From positions 124,001 to 188,000 of the forward strand of contig JACVRA010000144.1 of assembly GCA_019828545.1 (NCBI GenBank): a DNA stretch of 64,000 bases, given 5' to 3'. Below are positions 21,383 through 33,290 of the stretch, piece after piece (position 1 is the stretch's first letter; each line of letters begins with the position of its first letter). Below the pieces are notes generated by a model that did no database searches, was not told the DNA's origin, and worked only from the letters and a program-made list of their open reading frames with translations. The translations under genes were made by a program, and so were the position numbers. This DNA is from Paracamarosporium sp. OC-R06-R3. Lineage: Eukaryota; Ascomycota; Dothideomycetes; Pleosporales; Didymosphaeriaceae.

Positions 21383-24137
21383 TCAAGACTTTGGTGGCAA
21401 AGGAAGTATAGGCCACTCATATGCCGGTTCGAAAATAGTCCGAAAAGACCATTGCCCATGCCCTACACTCTCTACCTTTTCACTTGAACCTTCTGGAAGA
21501 ATAATATCAACAGTGACTCCATATGGAACTTCTACCTTAAGCTCGAAAGTTTCGAGCTTCTCATTCTTACTGACCGGAATCCGTTGCCAAGAGCTAGACA
21601 CTGTTCCATATGGCGTGACATGAGAAGCAGAGGCTTCCGTAAACTTCGCCCCAATGACGGGTGCAACACGCACCCTCTTCCATCCAGGCTCTACACGTTG
21701 CAAGCCTGCAACCCTTTCATACATGAATTTTGCTATCGCGCCGTAAGCGTAATGGTTGAAGGATGTCATGTCCCCTGGATTAATGGTGCCGTCGGGCAAC
21801 ATACTATCCGAGCGCTCCCATACGGTTGTTGCGCCCATGGTTACTGCGTACAACCATGAGGGACATTCTTTCTCTAACAACATGGCGTATGCAACTTGGA
21901 CGTTCCCAGTGATGGCGAGAGCTTCACATATGAACGGCGTTGCAGCAAAGCCTGTACCAATCTTGAAATTATTCTTCCGCACCAGATAGACGAGCCGCTC
22001 GGCAGCTCTTTTTTGTTGAGAGGGGGATAAAATGTTAAAACATATCGCTAGGGCATAAGTGGCCTGTGTGTCCGAGATCATACGGCCATTGGGAGTAACG
22101 TATTCCTCGTGAAACTGAGACCGCGTAGCCAGGGCTTCGACCTCGAAGTAAGTCTTTTCGTCTTCCTTATTGAGGAGGCTGGATATATGAGCCATGAGCT
22201 CTAAAATACGGATCAGATACATATTGGCAACCATCCTTGCGTCGGTATGGCTTCGCCATGGTGCGTCTGGTGGCGCAGCTGGATCGAGCCAGTCCTGTTT
22301 TAATTAGCACTCAGGACTCAGAACTTTAAGCAAGAATAGTTGGTTTAAGACGTACTCCAAGATTGAAAACTGAGTTGTCCCACAGATGCGTCGCTCCAGT
22401 TCTGTTCCTTGGCAGGACCCGCATCCAAGTCAACATGCTGTTGTACTGCCGGGCCAGAATGGATATATCGCCAGTTTCTTCATACAATGCCCACGGTGCT
22501 AAGATCGTCACATCGTGCCATATCGCACACGGTACTCTCCTGCACCAGACTGGGTCCACGATCGTAGAATTCGGGCTGACCATAGGAGGTACTCCATCAA
22601 GCACCCCCTGATCATATTCGACATCAACGAGCCAGTTCGCTAGCATTGCAACGCAATCATATATCAGAACTGCTGTAGGTGCAAAGACTGCTAGATCTCC
22701 AGACCATCCAAGCCGTTCGTCTCGTTGAGGGCAGTCGGTTGGCACAGACAAGAAGTTTCCCCGCATGCCCCAACATATATTCTGGTACAGCTTATTCAAC
22801 AGTTCGTCAGAGCAGGAAAACGAACCGGCGCTCTTCATGTTCGTGTGACAAACGATGGCCTCGATGAATGATGCGTCCAATTCTCCTAGCCACTCATCGA
22901 TTTGAGCATACCTGAAGCCATGGAAAGTGAAACGTGGCTCAAAAGATTCGTCTTGTGTCCCTCGTAGGGTGTATTCATCAACAGCTCTGCAATCGCGCAA
23001 AGTTCGGGTGCATAATTCCCCATGCTCAAGGACTTCAGCATGCTTAAGTATGATCTTGTGACCACGTGAACCTCTGATGTTCTTGAGCTTGACATAGCCT
23101 ACAAGATTTTGACCGAAGTCAACAATCGTCTTCCCGGAAGGGCTTTCCCATATCTTCTTTGGTGGCAAAATCTGTGTCCGTCTCACCGGAGGGCTTATTC
23201 CTGCGGTGAATTCTAGTTTATCTTGTAATTTCGGCATGACTAGAGCGTCATCCCAGGCTTGATTAGTATGTCTGTTTGGCAACGACCAGTCCTTGACCTC
23301 AAAAGTAGCATCGTACTTCTCCCCATCGTATAGCTCTGCGAGACGAATAGGGCCTTTAGTAACCTTCCAAGAGGTATCCGTAATGATCTTATCACTCGAA
23401 CCGTTATGGTAAGTGATTTCAAGCTGCGCCATCAAAGCTGGATGCGGACCCCAGATATTCCTATGTCCACCTTCCCACCCCAACCGTCCGCAAAACCAGC
23501 CTTCAGCAACACGAACGCCTATGCAATTGCTTCCGTTTGATGACAATAGTGAAGTAATATCGTGAGTTTGATACTGAAGTCTGCCGTCGTATGCGGTCCA
23601 ACCAGGAGCAAGAAAGTGGTCACCCACCTGGACGCCATTGATCTCTGCTTCATATACACCTTGAGCGGTGATATACAGACGTGCTTGAAGAATGGAATTG
23701 AATACCTGGAACTCTCTCTTGAACAAGCTTTCAGGATCAGGGCCAGGCGAAAGGGGGGCCCAAGGAGCAGCGATGCGTTCGCACTGCCAGTCACTGCGTT
23801 GGAGTAGACCAGCCTCAAGGACAGCAGCTTTACTCCATGGGGATATTCCGCCTTGCTTGTCAAATACTTTGACGCGAACAGATATACTCTCGCGAGAGCC
23901 AAGCTCTTCTTCGAAAGGCCATGGTACCAAATGTGAGAGCGGTGATGTAACCTTTGCTACCGAGACAGAAAGAGTCCGTGAACTAATTCTTCTGGACAGC
24001 TCGATTTCGTAACTGTGTTGTTGAAAGTCTCCAGCGGTGTTTTCAAGCTTCCACGATATTCTGGGCTTCGTAACATGGACGCCCAGTGTGAAAGACGGGT
24101 GATAGTGTTCAAAGCGGATTTCAGTGACTCTCGTCAT
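21383..24137 (-). CDS. GH78 alpha-L-rhamnosidase
   Basis: Inverting glycoside hydrolase that releases terminal L-rhamnose from plant glycosides and pectin side chains. Exon 1 (24137-22356) and exon 2 (22294-21383) flank a 61-base intron (GTACGT..ACAG, phase 0), giving 897 residues. The N-terminal beta-sandwich domains begin MTRVTEIRFEHYHPSFTLGV. An accessory domain includes GWTAYDGRLQYQTHDIT. The (alpha/alpha)6 barrel contains TDCPQRDERLGWSGD at about 467-481, which holds the family's acidic catalytic region. TSFNHYAYGAIAKFMYERVAGL and the C-terminal beta domain follow. No clear signal peptide, so it may be intracellular like some fungal GH78 enzymes. CGGAGGT motifs and a CGG-N6-CCG palindrome lie upstream (24408-24440). 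Confidence 0.93.
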
Positions 24138-24769
24138 TTTGAGAAACGAAAACGCGAAATTTCAAAAGAGAGAGGGCTTTGTGTACGTGTGATAGCCACG
24201 ATACAAGTCGAACAGGCACGGATACCTTAACGCGCTAAGTCGGCTAACAAACGAGCCTCGGGCGAGCATCACACGAAGCGTGGTGATGTTCCCCATAGAT
24301 GCCTTAACCTAAGACGGATGGCAAGGTCAAGACCAGAATTGTGGATCTCCGATTGTATCTAGCGAGGCAGCCACATCCTCGAGCTGTAGTTGTGGGGATT
24401 AGCCTAGCGGAGGTAACCGCCCGGAAGTTATTCGGAGGTTTTGTCCTATCACGGAGTAAGTCTCCTGAAGATAAAGGCAAACCCTGCAGCCAACTTTCTT
24501 ATACGCAAGATCGGATGAAGTTACTAATATGAAAAGTTGGTTCCTTTGCATTTTGCCAGTGCTTCATAGGTCGCTCGTCCGGTAGCACCTCATTTCCCAA
24601 CTTTTCCGTAACAGTCTGCATAAAGTCTGGCATTTGGTTTTAGGCCGTGAATCTCATTATTTGCTACGAACGAAATACAACTTCGGCTGTCTCTCACAGT
24701 CTGATGACACCTAGACAACCACGCCTGAGTAAGAAGTACAATCAGAATATTCAGACAAGAACCCCATCG
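24138..24769. promoter_or_regulatory. GH78 promoter region with clustered CGGAGGT/CGGAAGT motifs
   Basis: Within 33 bases there are CGGAGGT (24408-24414), CGGAAGTT (24422-24429) and CGGAGGTT (24433-24440). The first is also part of CGGAGGTAACCG, a CGG-N6-CCG inverted repeat typical of Zn2Cys6 binding sites. An imperfect hairpin lies at 24267-24288. No gene is supported. Confidence 0.4.
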
Positions 24770-26882
24770 TCAGATGATCCAAATTTTCTTCTTGTACTCG
24801 CTGACCACTTCTTCCCATTTAAGTTCAGTAGTACGGAACACGGGACACGCGTATCCAACTCTTCTGAAAACGTTCCTTTTCATACCTTCCGCATCTGCGA
24901 TCTTCGAATTAGAAGATCCCTCTTCGCCCACATTTGAATTGCCTGATTCAACCACTGTGTCGTCAGGAACTAGAGGCATGTACTTATTATACCGCGCCTC
25001 CCACTCTTCAAATTCCTCCTCCTTCACCTTCTCCATCACAAGCCCCCAAAGGAAGCTCGAGGCTATATCCTCGTAATCCTTTGGCCAATGCAAAAAGATG
25101 GCAAGATGTAGATCACGGTCTTGAAAGTCCTGGTTCCCTCTTGGATCAGGTATCCAATCTTCCCCCCAGGTTCTTAGTTCAATTTTCTTTCCTTCGGTGC
25201 GATGCTGAAATGCTTTCCACTCATCGTTTGGCGCCTTCACGGGCAGAATTACTACCTCCATTGTCAAAAAGCCGATGCCAGGGCCATTCGCGTTCGACGT
25301 ACTTGGCCGGAACTGTATATCAAGGACCCTACAATCTATTCCTACCTCAGCATTGTCTGGAAGCTTGTCTCTTTCATTCTTCATGGGTCGCGAGACTGAC
25401 GCCCAAGACCAGCTCGGTGCGTAGTCTTGATCCATAGGCGGATGCGCACTGTTTCCCACATGGCGGTAGTCCACTTCCTCGATAGAATGCCACAAGAGTG
25501 ACTCTTCGATGTCGATTGTCCAGTGCCCAGCTATGTAGCGGCCACCGATGTGGTGCTTTAGAGCGGCAGCAACACCGGCAACGGCGGGCAAACGATCGGT
25601 CTGCACGGTCACGAGTCGCTGTGTTGCTTCCTCTATATAGTCGTACCAGATAGGCAGCCAATTACCCGTGTGTTGTTGCGAGGTAGGTGTAAGATCCGTG
25701 GCGATATGGGTTGGGAGTTTATCGTAGGCCCTCCTGAGATTTGGGGAGCACTTGCATGCTATGGCTTCCTTGCAGCTCCAGCCCAGATCCCCATGTGCGA
25801 ACCATAATATACGGCGTGAAAGAGCTACTTCTTGTAAAGTCCAAAGACGTGATTCCAAATGTGCTGTGTAGATTGGTTGGTTTGGTTGGACCCAATCATG
25901 TAAGAAACCGAACTTGTTCCCTCCCCCATTACGATCTCTTCTTGCGTAGATCATACTCTTTTTACCATTGGATAATTCGATCTCGACCGCAGCATGGTTT
26001 CTTAGTGAGTATGAATAAAGTCCTATGTTGCTTCCGGGGGAGCTGAGCGCTGCCAAAGTGAGTAATGAATTTGCATAGATAGAATTCATCGTGGCGGATT
26101 CCTTGATCCAATCCTCAGGATCGTCGTGGTCTTGTAATATGCAAAGCTGATCGATCCAGATGTAAGACATGCCCAACTTCCTTGCAGCGACCACAGCATC
26201 TTGGCACGTCTTTGGCAAAAGTTCGAGTAGGAAACCTTTCTTCCTTTCGTTCAGTGTGGCTTTCGTTGTCTTGAATGTTTCTCCTTTACCCCAGCAATAT
26301 GAAAGAGTCAAATAAGACCCTCTCTCATTTGGCTTGGGTATATACAGATAAGGGTTGCTTGTGGAAGAGCCTACTGCTACGAGACGTGTCGGAAGCGGAA
26401 CATCGATGCCGTTAGATTGGCACGTTGAATGGTTCTGCAAGCAATGGTCAAGCCATTCTCTTGCTCCTTCTACCCCAGTGTCAGAAAAGAATGCCGAACT
26501 GACTTTATTTTCAGTCACTGGGACGTATGGGAACTCGGTGGCAATTTGCTCTAAAATGGTTAGTAATGTGTAGCTTCTTCATCCAACCGAACTTACCATC
26601 ATCAGTGTAAACATTTATTATGTCACGATTATTGTCGTATCCTACCCATTTGTCGGTGCGTCTTATCAAGCTTAGTGTCATATATCGCCTTGAATCGGAG
26701 GAGGGACTGCATGAATATCCAATTTTCCGCACTTCATCATCGCAGAAACTGACGGCCAAGTCGTGGATGAGTTTACAAGACCGGCATCCTGAATTAACCG
26801 TTTGACGCCAAACTCCTACATCAAATTTCCTAGATTGCTGCTCCCCCAAAGACCCCAAATCAGGACAAATCGAGCATGCCAT
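24770..26882 (-). CDS. HET-domain (heterokaryon incompatibility) protein
   Basis: HET-domain protein of 688 residues. In fungi this domain triggers programmed cell death in non-self recognition, though most copies are uncharacterised. Exon 1 (26882-26597) and exon 2 (26550-24770) flank a 46-base intron (GTAAGT..TTAG, phase 1). The N-terminal ~95 residues carry a Cys-rich start (MACSICPDLG and SGCRSCKLIHDLA). The HET domain covers about 170-320, with YLTLSYCWGKGETF, LPKTCQDAVVAARKLG, YIWIDQLCILQDHDDPEDWIKE and YANSLLTLAALSS. SRLWTLQEVALSRRILWFAHGDLGW and a Trp-rich segment (YAPSWSWASV) follow. No NACHT, WD or membrane region is seen. The start is the first ATG in frame. Confidence 0.92.
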
Positions 26883-28295
26883 GTATGGCTGCGCAGTCAG
26901 GTGCGATCGTGTTGAAGACAAACAAGAATGTATAGGACGTAGCAGACGGAGTGCAAGAGGGGTACTTATTCAAGCTGACATTAACTTGTCATACGAACTT
27001 TGCCCTGCGATACGGCATTCATATGCAAAATGTTACAAGCCTGGTGCAATGCGTCGTACGTCGTTATACACGTAGAATGCCCTCGAAGAAGTATTGGACT
27101 GTGATGAGCTAAAACAGGATTTCTGCGGCTAATAGATGAAATCTAAGTCCGATGCTAATTAATTGTGTGTCACAGTTTGATTCCAACTTGACTTCGCCAC
27201 ACGTGCGTGCTGCCGTGTGAAACATTTACGCGCGCGGTAAGCATGCCGCCACCCATGTTACTTCCAGCCCATGTCAGATTGTTGCCTAATATTGTTGAAG
27301 TGGGATGAGAAAGCTTGCCCTACCTACATTATGCATACGATAACGATCTTGTCATAATTTGGGCAACTGCTCACGTACTAGGCGATAGAAGCGCTTAGTC
27401 CACTTCATGTGCCGTTGAGTTAGCTTGAATGGAGTCGCAAGAAAATCGGACTGTATGTGCCTCTCGGTTACACTGCGTTATATCCATGCAGTCTGCCGAA
27501 GGGGCCGAAGTGTGTCCGCCATAGAGACGTAAAAACATTTGAAAGTAGCTCTTCAGCTCAGGACGAACCGGAGTGGCGGAACCATGGAGACAGAGAAGCA
27601 TCACTGAAAATGTCTGGATCGTAGTGATTCCCTCTTCCTGTCAATGCTCAGTGAAGCTGTGTTCAGACGACTTAATGCGTGCTCGTTAGTCTAATGCGAT
27701 TCGCAACTACACCTATACAAAGTCACAAGAAGGCACACCGGGCATGAAATTATTGTTTGATATAGAAAAAAGCCTCGTAAAAGCTTTGCACTCGGTAGTT
27801 GCTACATTCTGTAATACGTTCAAGCTTTATGATCAACTGGGTGATTTGTCGTGAGATGGGAAAGATGACACAAACACTCCAGGTGGAAAGATTCGGACAT
27901 AATCTTCCAATATCCGAAACGGAAATAACTCTAGCATAAACATCGAAAAGGTATGGGAAAGTCTTGCTTGTGAAGGAAGAGAAACGGAGAAAGACCGTCA
28001 TGACAGTTGTAGATCCCTCACGTTATCACTGCTCGCAGACCAGAAGTGTATTAACAGGGATCATGTTCAGTACTGTCAGCTTCTGTGTTATCTATTCGTG
28101 GATAGCGCAGGTACTCAAGTTTTGTTGTAATACCAAGGGCACCGCCGGCTCACAATAAGTTTCGTATCGGCTGCCTCGCAGCTCGTCCCTAATGCTTCAG
28201 CGTCCAGAGTCTCACACTAGACAGCACCTGCCATGGCTGGTCCGTGACGTTGATCTAGATGATCGTAGTCAAGCTCGAATTCTCGCTACTTTGTG
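26883..28295. other. Intergenic region
   Basis: About 1.4 kb, moderately AT-rich in 27.7-28.1 kb. It holds the HET gene promoter and the NOT2 3' end. Frames of 60-83 codons have no domain or intron support. No repeat was recognised. Confidence 0.45.
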
Positions 28296-30464
28296 TTAGC
28301 GCATCCCAAGGCGAACAAGCTCCTCAGGAGCCCACACATCCGGATAACTCACCCGCTCTCTGCGCCAGTTTGTGACATCGAAGAACAAGTACCATCCACG
28401 CTCGACTTTCGGCGACAGTCGTACAGGCGCTGGCAGATCGGGATCCTTCATCATCCATTGCTGAAGTTTGGTATGCCACCTCCAATCACGATTGTATAAT
28501 TCATTGGCCGCAATTTCTTGCATTATGTCCCGCGGGAACTGATAGAAGATGGCAAGTAGTGTCTCTGCGGAGAAACTAGTTACCTTAGTATGTAGCGGAG
28601 GTACATTCGTCACTGTGTAGGCTGCGGGAAGCTTGAAATCAGGAGGTATCACAGGCTTCGCGTTTGATTCCACGAACGGTGAGCCAAAAGTAGGGTGTAG
28701 AGGAGAATTACTACAACATTAGCAAAGCGACTACAGGAAAAGGGGAATCTTACTCCGGACGACTTAGGTCAAGCCCTAACACCGTGAGATCTTGGCCGAC
28801 CGCAAGCGAAGAGTAATCGGGGCTATCCATAGGTATCATTGATAACAATCCAGGCAGGGTGTATCGCTCCGCCTCCGTCATCTCTGCCAACTTTTTGTGT
28901 GGTGTTTGAGCATTTGGCGAACCCACATTGTCAGCGCCAAATGCCGACTCGAACTGATTTTGCTGTGGCCGCTGTCCTACTGACGGGAGATTCTGTGGTG
29001 TGGAACCCATGAAAGACATGTTTTGAATGTTTCCTAAGTTCTGTCCCACCCGCGCATTGTTCTACCGACACTGTTATTCGTGCCCCGTTGCACCAAAACT
29101 CGTTGGGTTAACTTACATCTGAAAGACCCGTTGGGGTACCACCACCACCGCGCATGTTCTCGAAGGGCGACCGAGAGGCTGTATACTCAGTCAGCTGATT
29201 GCCGCTAGACGAGGTGGCCAGACGAACCTGTTATAGCGTTCAGCCCTCTACCTCCTCCCAACGTTGGGTTGAGTGCCCGATCTTGTTGAGCGTCAGTCGG
29301 ACTTGAAAGACCATTTCTTGTTTGTCCAAGACCTGGGAAGGCATTTGTGGTGGCGTTGCCACCATAAGCAGCAGCGTTTTGTATCATTCCAGTTCTTCGG
29401 TCGGGACCAACGTCAACACTGCCTCCTAGCGGTGGGAACTCGTCGATATTGCCCGTTTGAGGCTGAGAAGAACCCGATAATTGGCCAACTCCAGACTGTC
29501 CCCCAAACCTATAATCATCTCCACCCGCTGAAAATTGACCTGGCGCCGTGCCTACTCCTTCATCGTGCGCTGGGTTTCCTTGTTGATTCACAGCCTGGGC
29601 AGCCTGGCCTTGTTGGGCGCCTTGTCCTTGTGGCCGTTGGATCGTAGAATGTTGCTGCGTCGTACGTAACGTCGGATTCGACCACATCTGCTGTGCAGAC
29701 GTATTCTGCTGCGCTTGTGGTGTGCCCGATAATGACGGAAATTCTCTGTCATCGCAAAGGTTTAGCTGGAAGTTCTCTTTGGCATACACACTGCAAAAAT
29801 TGATCCTACGACGACGGGCCTTTCCTTTGGCTTTGCGTACCCCCATTGCTCGTGGACTTACTCAAGGTTGAGAGGAGTGTGGGACTGAGACCCGCCGATT
29901 GTTTGCGCAAAGCTAGACAGTCCACCGCTGTTTGCTCGCGATTGTGCATTAGAGAGGCCCGGAGCCGCGCCCATGGGTCCGCCGAATGCCCATTGTGAAC
30001 CGCTGCCTAACACAAGCACACGATTAGCCATGACCCGGACAGACGATATGTGCGTAGCCTCACCTAGTTTTCCATTTTGTAACCTGTTGCCACCCAATGG
30101 ACCGCCGCGGGCGGCGTTTTGCTGACTTTGAAACATGCCCGTGGGGATGTTGCGTAGGGTTTGGCCTCCCGGTCCTGTATCGCAGCACTATTAGCGAGTC
30201 CTCTCCCCGGTGACAGTGCGGTGCGAAAGCGTGTATGGAGATGGGAGTGTATACGAGGGTTGGGGTGGGAGCTGCCTCCGGCCGAGCTTCAAGAGGCACG
30301 TTGTCCTGGCGTCGCGTCGGTTTCTGAAACGAAATCGCAGTGTGCAAACGAATGGGGACGGAGGACGGGAGTGAAGGCACGTATGCGCAGGGCGGCGGGC
30401 TTCCAGCAATGCGGCTGCGGGTGGCTCAAACAACTTCGAGGAGGAACAGACCTGGTCGATTCAT
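28296..30464 (-). CDS. NOT2: CCR4-NOT complex subunit NOT2
   Basis: Subunit of the CCR4-NOT complex, which deadenylates mRNA and affects transcription, in nucleus and cytoplasm. Seven exons: 30464-30452, 30174-30064, 30006-29862, 29745-29228, 29178-29117, 29061-28754, 28710-28296. All phases match, giving 523 residues. Exon 1 is only 13 bases (MNRP plus one base) and is followed by a 277-base intron; the join gives MNRPGPGGQTLRNIP. The middle is Gln/Gly/Asn-rich and disordered, with EEFPSLSG and DEFPPLGG short motifs. The NOT2/3/5 box is C-terminal (about 385-523): HPTFGSPF, then ETLLAIFYQFPRDIMQEIAANELYNRDW, LQQWMMKDP and GWYLFFDVTNWRRERVSY. Domain identity is firm. The tiny first exon is inferred from phase and from its conserved-looking product. 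Confidence 0.9.
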
Positions 30465-32203
30465 AGCGTGATGCAACCAGTCCAGGCTTATAGCTTTGTG
30501 TACTCGTTCCAATCTTGCTGGCGGCCGTTGGTGGTGTATGCAGTTGCGCTTTGATTGTTCGTGTTGTCGCAGCTGCGAAGTCTTGGCTTTGGGGAATCGG
30601 GAGCGGCCTCGCCTAATTCGCTCCTTCTGTATTGGATCGGAGCTGCGAAGGAACCGGTGGACCCACCATTCATGCCTCAACACCAGCCTCTCGCTCGTGA
30701 AACATACCACATGTATTTCAGAGTTCGTGTATATATAGAGGCTTGGAAGTTTGATTGATGACAGACTCAAGAGCGCGGCGGGAGTGTCATTTGTCGAAGC
30801 TGTTGACATTAATATATAAATGAGAGAAATACAATTGAATAAACCGGTAATGTAACGAGTAATCTCAACTTCATCATAGCCGTTAATGAGCGGAAGAGGT
30901 CTGAAATACTCAGAAAACTGCTCCGTGTGGATACTGATACTGTTTGCAGGCAATTGACAGCACCATCGCGTACACCTCTATCTCTTGCGTTTGTGTGCAG
31001 GCCTTTTCCCAAGGCCTTACGCACTAAGAGATTTCCACGCATTGCCATAGATGTGAAGCTCGCACTCAATCGAGCACAGCTTTGTTACCCCTCGTTCACA
31101 GACACTGCTAGAATTCTTGTAGTGGGATGACGACCCCGTCGACGCAGTGGTGCAAGAAGTACTTCCGCCGAGGAGCAACCAACAAGCTGATAACAGTGCC
31201 GTAGAGAGCTGCTCTTTTAACATCGAATCAGTTACCAAAGGTTGGTTAGTAGAAGAACCCGTCACCGCCAGCAAAACAAAACCGTACCAGCCGAAATGAC
31301 CCAGCCTCCGCAGCCTGCGGTCTCCTTGGCCTGCAAGCCACAAAGGGTTTCCTTAGCTCTGCTTCTTGATCTAGAGCCACATCGCATGGACAGCCTCACC
31401 GACGCGGTGCTCGCTTCGTCATCTCAAAATTTCTCTGTCATCGGGCAGTGCACACCAGCTCGAAGCCACACCACCACCACCCATTTCGACTCATAGTGAT
31501 TCCCTTACGTTTTTAACCACATGTGGAAGAGATGACCTCTAGAACGGACATGCTATTGGGTGCCCACTGTCGTCTCGCTTATTCCCATCACTTGGCTGTC
31601 GACTAGTGTCCATGGAGGGTTAGTTTAGAATCTGACAAGAAATGACTCATGAAAGACCAATCATAGCCAGACCCCCCAAATACGCGGTGAACAGTCGCAG
31701 AACTGGAAGTTTGGGTGCTTGGTGTGGGAGTGTTGTTTTGAGATATGTAGTAGAAGTAGAATTGGTAACGGATTTTATATGCTTGATGCTGCAGAGAAAA
31801 GCAGGCATAAACGATATCCTCGCTCACAACATATCGCTTGTAACTATCCGGGGCAATCATGCGTACGTATAGCCGAGCAGAGAAGCTTCCGAGTTCTCAT
31901 CTCGACTCATCGTGATGGAAAGTGAGCAGCTGCATTTTCGACGCGGGTATAAAGCTCCATAGAATAGATGTGCTATAGAATGAAGATATCAATTGAACTA
32001 CCGTGACCGTAATAACTATGTGAGTGACCCTGCGATCTTCTTTCTCAGCGCCATGGAGATTATAACCCTTTTTGCCGATGTGACGCGGTATCGAACAATA
32101 ACGCAATGATCGAGCTTTTCCGACATCGTCTGAGAGCATGGCCAATTCAACCTTAACAAGAGACGAGAGTGGAAACATTGAAAGATAGCTGACGCCGACA
32201 GTA
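30465..32203. other. Intergenic region upstream of NOT2 and downstream of the bZIP gene
   Basis: About 1.7 kb, the longest gap in the window. It should contain the NOT2 promoter and leader and the bZIP 3' UTR. Frames of 60-175 codons lack domain, signal or splice support. No tRNA-like or repeat structure was found. Confidence 0.45.
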
Positions 32204-33060
32204 CTATTTCTTCCCAGCAAGCAGTGCGCGAAGTGTTTCGACCTCGCCCTCTAGCCTGGCACAGCGGACTTTGAGAGTGTCGCGCTCGGTTTGTGCGTCC
32301 TTGAGCTGAGATTCTAGGGTATTCATCTGATCGACGCGCTTTTGGCGGTAGCGACGAGCTGCCATGGTGTTGGCTTTTCGCTTTTCCACACGCGCCGAGT
32401 CGGCAACAGGAGTAGAAACTTTTGAAGATGGCAATTTGGTGGAGCTTGTCTCTGGCGATGATGAACTCCGGTTCATGGAATTTGACGAAGTAGAAGAGCC
32501 AGTATTCGAGAGACCTGCACTAGTGAGCAAAGGGTTGCATGAAGAGTAGAGCAGCTAGACATACCTTTCTCCATAGCTTGTGACATGTTCGTGTTATAGA
32601 TTGTATTTGACAGAGCCGGCATGGTTAAGGAATCCAGTCCACCAGTAGATACCAGGGGGTAAGTCGACAGGTCATCGCAGGGAAACGTGACAGAAGTAGG
32701 TTGTAAGGAAAAGGATGTCCAATCAGAAGTATTGTTAATCCAGTGCGGTTGAGAAGTAGCAAGAAGGTCGCCAGTCAAGGTAGCCAAAGAAGAAGACGAG
32801 GACGGAAACGGAACAGAGTTAACTCCGAAAGAGTCATACGAAGACGAGAATGACGATAATTGGTCCCAGCCACAGCTAACAGCTGTGCCATGGAGGTCGG
32901 AGGCTGTCCCCGAGTCTTCGTGGAGAGGAGAAGACGATGCCCCGCTGGCTTGGGACAGGCATGAAGGTGGAGATTGATCGCTGCATACTGGGATGGTTTG
33001 TTGCGGGTCCTGATACCCGCTTGGAAAATCTAGGAACTCGTCAAATAGAATTTGTTCAGT
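32204..33060 (-). CDS. cpc1: Cpc1/Gcn4-like bZIP transcription factor, start codon unresolved
   Basis: Probable cross-pathway control activator of amino-acid biosynthesis genes, nuclear. The C-terminus is a classic Gcn4-type bZIP: basic region KRKANTMAARRYRQKR, then a leucine zipper (TLESQLKDAQTERDTL, RLEGEVETLRALL) ending AGKK. A 50-base intron (32564-32515, GTATGT..GCAG) separates exon 2 (32514-32204) from an upstream frame that stays open to a TGA at about 33104. That frame encodes an acidic and aromatic segment (QILFDEFLDFPSGYQ) and Ser-rich stretches, as expected for the activation region. It contains no ATG until MPALSN, just before the intron. The left-hand limit given (33060) is where the protein-like sequence begins, not a proven start. 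A 36-codon ATG frame (32986-32876) overlaps in another frame. Confidence 0.75.
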
Positions 33061-33290
33061 AAAAGGCCCCCTCGCACACGGGTGAAGAGGGCGGTCGGTG
33101 GTTGAAGGTCAGAAGCGGAAGACGAGCGCGGGGCCCTTTATGCTTGAACCGAAGGGCTGGATCACGTGTCAAGTGAGACGGGAAACAAGATAAGCCCCTG
33201 TCTAGCGCGAATGGTCTCCGGCGGATCGTTAACTTTTGTTTGCAGCAGCTCAGCACAGCCTACCTTCAGCTGGGAGCTCAGCCCTGCACC
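33061..33290. promoter_or_regulatory. Divergent promoter, bZIP gene / mitochondrial ribosomal protein gene
   Basis: Compact shared promoter. CACGTG lies at 33163-33168. A CATAAAGGG TATA-like element on the minus strand lies near 33141. The bZIP leader must lie within or cross this stretch. Confidence 0.45.

Noticed and set aside
31017..31343. 108-codon minus-strand frame in the NOT2-bZIP gap
   Set aside because: Ser/Thr/Leu-rich, no ATG context or introns, no recognisable domain.
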